This document shows, piece after piece, positions 9,253 through 16,294 of a stretch of DNA of 64,000 nucleotides (positions are counted from its first letter, which is position 1; each line of letters opens with the position of its first letter). Both the position numbers and the translations under genes were made by a program. The stretch is from Actinocrispum wychmicini (GTDB lineage Bacteria; Actinomycetota; Actinomycetes; Mycobacteriales; Pseudonocardiaceae), in contig NZ_SLWS01000001.1 of assembly GCF_004345645.1 (NCBI RefSeq), positions 1 through 64,000 on the forward strand, written 5' to 3'. Below the pieces are notes generated by a model, which did not search any database, was not told where the DNA came from, and worked only from the letters and a program-made list of their open reading frames with translations.

Positions 9253-9642
9253 TTAGTGGCTGGTGTAGTCAATGGTCAGGATGGCGACGACAGGATGCTC
9301 ATCACTCTGCGCGCCGATAGTGAACCTGTCGTGGAACTGGTAATTGACTCGCGCTTTCGAGCTCAGCTCGTAGTGGACGGTCCGGGACCATCCCTCGCCG
9401 TGGGGTCGGCCGGCGCGACCTTTGAGGATGCAGGACGAGTTGATCTCGGGAACCTGTCCGGGGTGGGCCGACAGGTGATCCCACAGTTGCTGTGCTGAGT
9501 CGAGCCCGACCCGGTCGACGATCTGCGTCCAATGCGCGTGGTACTTGCGATGGATCAACACCCGGTATCGCGGCGCGTGTGTTGGTTTGCCGCCGGGTCG
9601 TCGTGCTGGTTGCAGGGGTTGATAGGCGCTGTCAGCTGGCAT
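9253..9642 (-). CDS. RelE-like toxin of a type II toxin-antitoxin pair
   Basis: This 129-aa protein starts at the ATG at 9642, which overlaps the 3' end of the antitoxin gene (GATGCCAGCTGA), so translation is coupled. The C-terminal half has the basic beta-sheet character of RelE/ParE-fold nucleases: RYRVLIHRKYHAHW, then a helix (AQQLWDHLSAHPG), then GRAGRPHGEGWSRTVHYEL and a last strand VVAILTIDY. Conserved basic and tyrosine positions fit an mRNA-interferase-like fold, though the catalytic set is unproven. By family logic it would inhibit translation when released from its partner. Assignment rests on the gene pair and fold pattern. Confidence 0.6.
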   Translation of the reverse strand: MPADSAYQPLQPARRPGGKPTHAPRYRVLIHRKYHAHWTQIVDRVGLDSAQQLWDHLSAHPGQVPEINSSCILKGRAGRPHGEGWSRTVHYELSSKARVNYQFHDRFTIGAQSDEHPVVAILTIDYTSH

Positions 9643-10126
9643 CCGCACTGCCTGCGGTAACGGTGTCGGCGGGCCGAGACGCGCCGACCAGGTCACCGGC
9701 CTCGAGCTTGCCGCGCAGCAGCACCTCGCGCCGTAGTGGGTCTTCCAACTGGCGAGCGGTCACTCGCCAGGCGTGAATACATGTGTGCAGGGCCGCCGCG
9801 GACTTGTCGGCGTGGGCCGCGATCAACACGTCCTGCAGCTCAGCCATGAACTCGGCCAGGTCGTCATCATCGAAGACGCGCAGCCAGGCCAGGTCGCCCA
9901 GTTCCGCGACGGTCGGTCTGGTCTCGCGTCGGAGCAGGGCCTCAAGGCGCAGATGTGCCGCGCTCCAGTCGGCGAGTTCCTGTAGGGCGTCCAACTCGCC
10001 CTCGGGCAGCATCACCAAGCTAGTGCCGTCCTTGTCACGCACCCGGGCAACGCCTGCGCGTGCGGCTTTGACCACGTCTGTTCGTCTGGTGGCCAGGTCG
10101 CTTGTCTGAAAGATCTCGTCACTCAT
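9632..10126 (-). CDS. Phd/YefM-like antitoxin (prevent-host-death type)
   Basis: The 164-aa product begins MSDEIFQTSDLATRRTDVVK, followed by DGTSLVMLPEGELDALQELA. This is the Phd/YefM layout, in which an N-terminal DNA-binding part (S-D-L-x-x-x-R-x-x-V) precedes a V-M-L-x-x-x-x-x-x-x-L helix. The C-terminal half (RVFDDDDLAEFMAEL..., CIHAWRVTARQLEDPLRREV) is an extension seen in actinobacterial members and probably wraps the toxin. Its 3' end overlaps the toxin gene. The upstream region holds a palindrome and a direct repeat that are good candidates for autoregulatory operators. Confidence 0.75.
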   Translation of the reverse strand: MSDEIFQTSDLATRRTDVVKAARAGVARVRDKDGTSLVMLPEGELDALQELADWSAAHLRLEALLRRETRPTVAELGDLAWLRVFDDDDLAEFMAELQDVLIAAHADKSAAALHTCIHAWRVTARQLEDPLRREVLLRGKLEAGDLVGASRPADTVTAGSADAS

Positions 10127-10142
10127 CTCGCATCACCTACTT

Positions 10143-10199
10143 AGCATCGTACTCAGCATCGTACGCCACAGACAACCACGATCGTATGTATAATCGTGG
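10143..10199. promoter_or_regulatory. Candidate operator of the toxin-antitoxin operon and the divergent gene
   Basis: The region between the antitoxin and the divergent TPR gene contains a 10-bp direct repeat AGCATCGTAC at 10143-10152 and 10155-10164 (12-bp period). It also contains an interrupted palindrome CCACGAT...ATCGTGG at 10176-10182 and 10193-10199. Both share an ATCGTA core. Such repeats fit cooperative antitoxin binding and could control both transcripts. Confidence 0.6.
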
Positions 10200-10222
10200 T
10201 GCAGTTGGCTAGGAGGCAACCG

Positions 10223-11521
10223 GTGGATCACCCGTTCGATGCTCGGAAGATCATGCTGAACGATGACCTTCACCCGATCTCACAGCGGCGCACGGTCAGC
10301 CTGGTCACCGCGTTGCGCGCTGCGGTGCAGGAGCGGACCCCGGGAGCTGTCGACGATCGCAAAACCCGGGATCTGCGGGCGATGGTCGACGAGCTGATCA
10401 GTCGGGGAATCGACGGTGACAGCCTGCTTCGGTATGGACTCGGGCCGGAGCTCGTGGCGGCGGTGGTGGCCCATGTCGTGCTGTGCTGGATCTTTCCAGA
10501 CGGTATCGGCGCCGCGGTGGTGCTGATCGAGTCATCGGACCCGGTGATCGCAGCCGATACGGCCAGCGGAAACGCGTGGGCGGAACTGCTGGAGCCGGTG
10601 ATCAGCAGTGTGACACCCGTTCCCCGTCGGGACCGCCGCGATGCGGAGACTGTGGTGCGGGCAGTGAGCGAGATCGTGATGCGGGTCGTTCCGTGGATCG
10701 CGACGGCGTCGACCGATGACTTGCTCATGCTGCGCGCTCCGTCTGTCGATCAGCTCGAGGTGGTCGCGGCTGGCCCCATGCTGGATGCGGACACAATGGC
10801 CGAATACCGATGGGTCGTGGACCGGTTCGCCACGACCCACGTGCGAGACTGGAGCACCTCCTCACTGCACCGCGAATACCGTTGGCGACAGGAAACCTAT
10901 CCTGCGCCCTGTGTAGAAGCGCTGATGAGCGACCGTGCGGTCGATGGTCGTGCTTTGGCTGATGAGATCGCTCGCCGGGCGGTGGACGCCGAACCTTCCG
11001 CGCGTATCGCGGGCCCGGCCGGGTTGGACCTCGCGCTGCGGGCCAGACTGAACTCCAGTGCCATCCAGTTCCTGCAGGCCGGACGCCGTCACGCGGCAGC
11101 CGCGCTGTTCGAGTTCGCGCTCGGAGAGTCGCCACGTGACGCCGAACTGATCAACAACCTAGGGTTCTGTCTCATCCCCGTGGAACCACGGCAAGCGCTG
11201 ACGAAACTCGAAGAGGCCGAGCGGCTCGGATACACCGTATCGGAAATCAACCTGCACAATCGCGCCCTGTGTTACTTCCTGCTCGGTGAGCACAGGAGGG
11301 CTCTGGACATGATCTGCGACTTCTGGAGTCACGCGCGTGGCGAGCGCGGATTTCTGTGGCGACCGGACAACCACGAAGTCCACCTGCGGAATGTCCTCGA
11401 CTCTCGTGAGGAACTGGCCTACCTCGCACACTGCGCCGCCACGGCGCTCCACGACGCCGAAGCGATCGAGCACTGGTCTCACACCATGGGCACCATCAGC
11501 GGTGGCGAACACAGTGGCTGA
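10223..11521 (+). CDS. TPR-containing hypothetical protein, 432 aa
   Basis: I choose the GTG at 10223 because AGGAGG at 10211-10216 sits just upstream, whereas the earlier in-frame GTG codons have no such site and lie inside the operator palindrome. The N-terminal 200 residues are helical and unassigned (MVDELISRGIDGDSLLRYGL..., VVPWIATASTDDLLML). Residues around 300-400 form TPR-like helices: AGRRHAAAALFEFALGESP, then AELINNLGFCL, then LHNRALCYFLLGEHRRALDM. No catalytic motif, signal peptide or membrane segment is seen. It is divergent from the toxin-antitoxin operon and shares its control region, so it may be co-regulated; function is unknown. Confidence 0.7.
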   Translation: MDHPFDARKIMLNDDLHPISQRRTVSLVTALRAAVQERTPGAVDDRKTRDLRAMVDELISRGIDGDSLLRYGLGPELVAAVVAHVVLCWIFPDGIGAAVVLIESSDPVIAADTASGNAWAELLEPVISSVTPVPRRDRRDAETVVRAVSEIVMRVVPWIATASTDDLLMLRAPSVDQLEVVAAGPMLDADTMAEYRWVVDRFATTHVRDWSTSSLHREYRWRQETYPAPCVEALMSDRAVDGRALADEIARRAVDAEPSARIAGPAGLDLALRARLNSSAIQFLQAGRRHAAAALFEFALGESPRDAELINNLGFCLIPVEPRQALTKLEEAERLGYTVSEINLHNRALCYFLLGEHRRALDMICDFWSHARGERGFLWRPDNHEVHLRNVLDSREELAYLAHCAATALHDAEAIEHWSHTMGTISGGEHSG

Positions 11522-12107
11522 CGTCAGTGTTGGCACGGGGCATCGTTCCTCCCTTCACCGCCGAACCAGCCAGGGGCGGGGGAAGCGTGCAGCCGTGAAC
11601 CGAGCCACCGTATGTCGTTGTCCAGAACAGGGCCTTAGCTGGCCTACCGCAGTGACACCTCGAGAGCCTGACTGTGTCCGCGAGTCTGACCGTCCCTGCA
11701 CAGTGTTCCCGACATTGTTAAACACCAGATCATCACCTTCGCCTGAGGTGAATCGAGGCGGTGTCGGTACCCAACGGGTGTGCAGGTCACGGCGAGCTGC
11801 TCTCCGGTCGCGGCGGCACGCGTTGGACGTGATGCTCAGCGGTTGTGGCCTACCCGGTGTAGTCGGATTGCCGCGGCTGTGGTGCTGTCTGCGGTGGTGC
11901 CGGGGTACGCCGGTATCACCGGTCTGTAGCGGCTGCGTGACCGTGAGCCTGGAGTGTCGAGCACCACGCTTGCAACATCACCCGTTCAGGTGACCCGGCG
12001 ATGAGACGCCACTCACATCGGGCTAGACGCTTGCACGTGTTCTCGCAGGTCAGGGTGATTCGCGCGGTGTGAATGTGACCTGCGTCACAGGCGAATGCAA
12101 TTGGGCG
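11522..12107. other. Intergenic with one hairpin
   Basis: About 590 bp without a supported gene. A 9-bp inverted repeat, CGCAGGTCA at 12044-12052 and TGACCTGCG at 12076-12084, lies 24 bp beyond the stop of the minus-strand gene at 12108. It could end one of the two convergent transcripts. It has no T-run, so it is at best a weak terminator. Confidence 0.45.
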
Positions 12108-13605
12108 TCATAGAGAGTTGCTGCCGTCCACGGACCAGGCCGGGACGTACTTCATGAAGCGCCGGTTGGCGGTCGGGTCAAACGGGGTGATCAGCTCGTC
12201 GTCGACGGCGTCGCTGATCAGTCGACTGATCTGCGATCCACTGCTCTGGTCCAGGCCGAACCGCTCACGGAGGGACGCGTTGGTGAGCTGTTCCCCTGCC
12301 ACGTACCGCAAGCATGCGTGTAGGTACGCCGCACGCAGCCTCTCGGCCTTGTCCATGTCCTGGAACGTCTTGGGTCCAAAGAGAATAACCCGAGTGCTGC
12401 TGCTCGGCAGCTCCACTTTCGGGGCGGGCAACTGATTGAGCTCAACCTCGACAGCGATCTTGTCCCAACCGCTACCCCGCTCTTCGCATACGCCGGCCCT
12501 CCGCATCAATGATGCCAGTCTTTCGTTGCGCGATTTAGGTGGAGCGTCGACGAACCTTGCCGGATCGACAAGGGGAAGCCCTGGGTTTGTCAATTCAACT
12601 CGATTGTCGAAAACCTCGACCATAGGTGCATTGCCGCTCTGGGAAAAACCCTGATGGACAAGCGCATTAGCCAGTAGCTCGCGAACCGTAATTGGCGGAT
12701 ATACCTCCACGTCCACCCGCAGTGCCTCACCCATGACCTCCCGCATGGGCAGTATGCCGTTGAGGTAACGGACGGCTCCTGCGAATCCACTTGCGTACCC
12801 TTTGACACCGAGTTGCTCGCGGCCGCTGATCCGATTATTTCCAGCATATCGAATTATTCGCAACGCCTTCCGTTTTAATGACGGGAAGTCGGACAGGTTG
12901 CGAGCGAAGAGAACAGCCCCTAGGTTTGAAATGTTCCAGTCATCCGAGTCGGCGGTACGATGGATTATCGAGTCGGACGAAAGGCCTTCGAGGATCCCCG
13001 GCAGTCCGTCTGGCAGGCGCCTTTTCAGAAGAGTGAAGTAGCTGGGATAGTCGATCAGGTCAACCACTTCCTGGCCATCCAATGCCGACATTGCGACGCT
13101 GTCTTCGAATGAAACCTCATTGAATACCGCCCACAGGCGGCGCGCATGGTCGGGATGGTCACGCAATTTCTTCTTGTAGGAGCCAATGCGGATGTACTCG
13201 AAATCCTTGAACCTTACAGGGCTTGCGTGAGTGGCAGCAACCTCGAGTATGACCAGGCGCTTGCCATCGATCTCGCATTCTTTAAACTCGAAGTGTACCT
13301 GAGGGTGGATCTGCCGAGTGAGCCAAGCAATGAGATCTTCGTTTCCGACCTTGGCTGACATCGGCTGGACTGTCGTTCCGACAATCGCATGATCCGAGTC
13401 TCTGACGGCCCCATATTAGATACCCCTTTGTCTGGGAGCTCAGGGCCGCGCCATTCGAAAGTGCTGAAATATACTCGCCGATCTCTTCTGGCTTGGCGTT
13501 ATTCTCCTTGAATTCGACCCACTCTGTTTCGGCTGGAAGAGCAGCCAGCTTGTTGACCAGATACCGGAGACGTTCAGCGCCCCGCCGGCCCATCTTCTGC
13601 TCCAT
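12108..13605 (-). pseudogene. AlbA_2/Schlafen-like ATP-binding regulator, one frameshift
   Basis: Two minus-strand frames together make one protein of about 498 residues. The first starts at the ATG at 13605 (MEQKMGRRGAERLRYLVNKL, Shine-Dalgarno GGTGGAG) and carries ETEWVEFKENNAKPEEIGEY and ISALSNGAAL, typical of the AlbA_2 domain. At about 13411 a single extra base separates KGYLIWG from VRDSDHAIVGTTVQP, which leads directly into the second frame. The C-terminal part has the GHKL-like ATP-binding box: ELLANALVHQGFSQSG, VEVFDNRVELTNPGLP and a DKIAVEVE region, followed by a winged-helix end. COG2865 proteins of this type are putative nucleic-acid-binding regulators, often in defence islands. 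If the indel is a sequencing error the gene is intact. Confidence 0.75.
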
Positions 13606-14058
13606 GTGATCTCCACCGCCCCATCCGAGCGGGCGGCACGTCCCCCTCTCTCTGCATCGCAGAGTGTAGGCCCCGCATGACCCTGCGACGATCAACTAGC
13701 AGTCCGAAGGGCTGCCTGTGGGGCCTTGAGCGGCGGGAATGGCACTCTGAGCCGCCCGCACGGCCCCTGAAGGCGTGTTACGCCTGAGCGTTGACGTCGG
13801 GCGCCAAACGACCGGACGAGGGGTGTCGACGAGGCGGGGAATCCGGCCAGCGGGAAATGGTGCGAGATGAACGTTGAGTGTGGCCGCCGCAGTCACCACG
13901 ACGGGAGGGATGGGCCGTGAACGACATGATGTCCACAACGAACGGCGAAGCCAGACAGGCAGGCGAGCACCAGGAAACCCCCCGCTCCGTGCGTCACCGA
14001 CGGCGGACGCCGGATACTGGGCACGCAGCGGTCACCAGTCGGGCTTCATCGTGCGCTG
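13606..14058. other. Region without recognised gene
   Basis: About 450 bp. A short plus-strand frame after GGGAGGG (GTG at about 13917) has a plausible ribosome-binding site but an arginine-rich, unconvincing product. No other structure is evident. Confidence 0.4.
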
Positions 14059-14166
14059 TCATAGATCCCACAACTGGACGGTCGCATCGTCGCTGCCGTT
14101 GGCTACGAGCACGCGCCCGCTGGGCATCGACGCCGCCGCTACCGGCCACACCGGGCTGGTGTGGCC
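14059..14166 (-). pseudogene. WD40-repeat C-terminal remnant
   Basis: The last 35 residues of a minus-strand frame read GHTSPVWPVAAASMPSGRVL, VANGSDDATVQLWDL and stop. The ordered G-H-T-x-x-V, S-x-D-x-T-V and L-W-D-L are a WD40 blade with its terminal W-D. The upstream frame is unrelated low-complexity sequence, so only the final blade of a WD40 protein survives. Confidence 0.65.
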
Positions 14167-14189
14167 GCGACCGGGTGAGGGGGTCTTCG

Positions 14190-14335
14190 GACCGACGCCA
14201 AGCACCTGATCACCGCTACCCGCGAGCGCCCCGGGCCCGAGGTGGCCCGCCTCGGCCGCACCCTGACCGCCTTGTACCGAGGACTCGCCGCGCTCGATCA
14301 CTCCGGAGGAGTCCAACGGTCCTACCGAGAACCTC
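14190..14335 (+). pseudogene. C-terminal remnant of an ISL3-family transposase
   Basis: The plus strand reads KHLITATRERPGPEVARLGR and TLTALYRGLAALDHS, then, after a one-base shift, ESNGPTENLN. The motifs E-V-x-R-L-G-R-T-L and S-N-G-P-T-E-N-L-N are the conserved C-terminal signature of ISL3 transposases (normally followed by K-x-K-x-x-K-R). The tail and everything upstream are lost, so the fragment is non-functional. Confidence 0.6.
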
Positions 14336-14753
14336 AACCAGGCATGGGACTACGAAGACCGCATGATCTACGACGCGTGCCGGGCTTTGGCGGGCGAGGA
14401 TCGCCTGGCCCGCGTCTACTGCGTCACCCTCGACCGCGGTTTCCTCGAGGCACGTCGACAGAACAAACTGACCGACCACAGCACCGTCCTAGCCCCGTCC
14501 GTGTTCTGGCTCTTGTCCGGCCAGTTCGTGCTGTTATTCGGCGCGACGCACCAAACCGAGCTAACGGCCATCTCACGTCGAGGCGGACGCTGCGGGGCGG
14601 GTATGAGTGGTGGACCAGGGTGGCGAAACAGTCACTCCTGATACAGGAGGCGCCGATGCGCCACCCGGTTCCCGTTCGGCAAGCGGCGCGTCGGTTGGCC
14701 GCGAGAGTCGGGATATTGCGGTGATGAGGGCGCGTCGCGGCTGGGGTGCCGGG
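14336..14753. other. Possible coding remnant of unknown family
   Basis: Directly after the ISL3 remnant the plus strand has an open stretch reading WDYEDRMIYDACRALAGED then RLARVYCVTLDRGFLEARRQ, ending after a Trp/Leu-rich segment near 14640. Composition is coding-like, but there is no start of its own and I cannot assign a family. It may be the 3' part of a gene fused to the transposase scar. Confidence 0.35.
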
Positions 14754-15116
14754 CTATCTTTTCTTTCCTTTGCTGGCGTGTGCCGTTTCGAATGCGTCGA
14801 TCACGGTGGTGGGGATACGGCCGCGGTCGGACAGGTCATAGCCGTTCTGGCGGGCCCAGTCGCGGATGGCTTTGGTTTGCTCGCGGCTGGCCGCGGGAGT
14901 GGATGCTGTGGGTGTGGTGCCCCGTTTGGCGCGTCCACCGGTGCGGCGAGCGGCGTCGACGTAGTCAGCGAGCTGGTTGTGGAGTTTGGCGGAGTTGGTG
15001 GGGGTGAGGTCGATCTCGTACTGTACGCCGTCGAGTCCAAAGGTGACGGTGGTGATGCCTTGTGTGGTGGTGCCATCTAGGTCATCGACAAGCTGGACAG
15101 TGACTTTCTGGGCCAT
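14754..15116 (-). CDS. lsr2: Lsr2-family nucleoid-associated protein
   Basis: This 120-aa protein is a xenogeneic silencer/bridging protein of the Lsr2 family. The N-terminal dimerisation domain is recognisable from [30 protein letters not shown] and [15 protein letters not shown]. After an Ala/Thr linker, the C-terminal DNA-binding domain contains [20 protein letters not shown] with the R-G-R minor-groove-binding hook, then VIDAFETAH. Length and layout match the family. It has its own Shine-Dalgarno (GAGGTAG). Lsr2 binds AT-rich, often horizontally acquired, DNA. Its location in an island full of mobile remnants may mean it silences local genes, although actinomycetes often have several copies and this one need not be the main copy. 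Confidence 0.93.
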   Translation of the reverse strand: MAQKVTVQLVDDLDGTTTQGITTVTFGLDGVQYEIDLTPTNSAKLHNQLADYVDAARRTGGRAKRGTTPTASTPAASREQTKAIRDWARQNGYDLSDRGRIPTTVIDAFETAHASKGKKR

Positions 15117-15669
15117 GGTTGCCGCTACCTCATTCTGCCGGACGTATTCGTACGTTGATTCTCTGCGTTGGGCGGCAGCATAGGTCGCAGTACGGATGGC
15201 ACCGGGCAGCGCCGACCCGTCGGCGTGGCGCCTGCGTGAGTGCCGGCTGGTAGGGGTATTCGCCGTATGCCTGGCGGGGTCGGGTGTGGCGGATCGTGGC
15301 GGTGCACCGTGTCAGGTCGAAATGGGCCGGTTGTCAGGCCGGCAACGAGACAACGAAACAAGAAGGGGCCTCGCCGGCTTCTGGGTCATCGAGGCCCCGA
15401 TCGTGACGTGGCACTCAAGCTGGCCGCCGGGGGTCGATGGCCTGCAGTCGGGCGGTCGCGGTGCGTCTGTTCCTGTGGGTGCGAGCGACCTCCAGGAGGC
15501 GACCACCCGGCCCACCACGAGGAGTGGACGCGGGGTGATCGCCGCCGTGCCCTGGCGATTCGGCGACCGCGACATCGCCGAGGCGTTCGCTACCGCCGTC
15601 GAGCGACGGCCAGTCGACGGCGTACTCCAAGCCCTGATGGCGCCAATTGGTGATCAACTAGCGCCATCA
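15117..15669. other. No supported gene
   Basis: About 550 bp upstream of Lsr2 on the minus strand. It should include the Lsr2 promoter. The remaining frames are unconvincing. It ends at a transposase remnant. Confidence 0.4.
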
Positions 15670-15817
15670 AAGGCAACCTGGGAACCTGATCGTTCATGGC
15701 CTCGACCAGCTTGTCGCCATCGTGAGGAATCGGCTCAAACGGATCCAGTACCGGCCGGGGTTGATCGATGCGTTCTTCGTCCACACGGGACTGAACTTTG
15801 ACCCGCGACCGCCGTAA
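15670..15817 (+). pseudogene. C-terminal remnant of an IS630-type transposase
   Basis: The plus strand encodes QRQPGNLIVHGLDQLVAIVR then NRLKRIQYRPGLIDAFFVHT, GLNFDPRPP and a TAA stop at 15815. The pattern G-N-L-x-V-x-G-L-x-x-L-x-x-x-V-x-x-R-L-K-R-I-Q-Y-R-P is the usual end of IS630/Tc1-like DDE transposases. An in-frame stop just upstream shows that the rest is lost. Confidence 0.6.
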
Positions 15818-15856
15818 GCCCGGCCTTCAAGATCTGCAGGAGTGCGATCCCTCCTG

Positions 15857-16051
15857 TTATCGCGGTGGTTCGGTGAGTTTGGTCAGGTCGAGAAACACTC
15901 GCCAGGCGGCTCCAGAGAAATGCAGCATACGACACACGTTTCTCGAGTTCCGCACGTAGCAGCTATTCTTGGCGAGGGTCAGTTCCACACAACTGGAACC
16001 CGAAGAGCTGCAACGGAGTGCGCGGCGCCACTGAGCGTCAGACGGGATCAT
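15857..16051 (-). CDS. DUF397-domain protein (second of a coupled pair)
   Basis: This is a 64-aa protein with the DUF397 pattern: QWRRALRCSSSGSSCVELTL, a short strand with N-S-C-Y-V-R-N-S-R, then FSGAAWRVFLDLTK. The motif W-R-x-x-x-x-x-x-x-x-x-x-C-V-E-x and the terminal F-x-x-x-x-W-x-x-F-L match the family. Its ATG at 16051 lies inside the end of the upstream DUF397 gene (14-bp overlap), so the two are translationally coupled. DUF397 proteins in streptomycetes usually pair with XRE-type regulators of the WhiJ/AbaA group; none is adjacent here. The usual R-D-S-K motif is degenerate (R-N-S-R). Confidence 0.7.
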   Translation of the reverse strand: MIPSDAQWRRALRCSSSGSSCVELTLAKNSCYVRNSRNVCRMLHFSGAAWRVFLDLTKLTEPPR

Positions 16052-16238
16052 CGTCAGTTTTCACCGACCTTCCCAGAGCGGAGATGCTCCCGCGGGGTAG
16101 TCGCAGCTGGTGGCTCGGGTTCTTCGAGTCCCGTAGCCGCTCGGCGAGCGGGGTAACGAGGACCTCGACGCAGTCCGAGCCGCCTGAGCTGGCGCAGGCC
16201 CGGCTCTTTCGCCAGCCGGGTTCTGAGTGATTGACCAT
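16038..16238 (-). CDS. DUF397-domain protein (first of a coupled pair)
   Basis: This 66-aa protein starts at the ATG at 16238, preceded by AGGAGG. It shows the canonical DUF397 signature: GWRKSRACASSGGSDCVEVL followed by LRDSKNPSHQLRLPRGSI, including C-V-E-V and R-D-S-K. The usual C-terminal W-x-x-F helix is replaced by a short polar tail. It overlaps the second DUF397 gene by 14 bp. The pair lies directly downstream of the NB-ARC/TPR gene on the same strand (57-bp gap), so a three-gene transcript is possible. Confidence 0.8.
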   Translation of the reverse strand: MVNHSEPGWRKSRACASSGGSDCVEVLVTPLAERLRDSKNPSHQLRLPRGSISALGRSVKTDDDPV

Positions 16239-16294
16239 GAAGCCTCCTGTCTGCCAGGTGCGTCCGCCCAGACTCGCATGGCCGAAACTGTCTG

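Noticed and set aside
15196..15801. 201-codon plus-strand frame upstream of the DUF397 pair
   Set aside because: No start signal or motif. The genuine coding trace in this area is the IS630 C-terminus in another frame.
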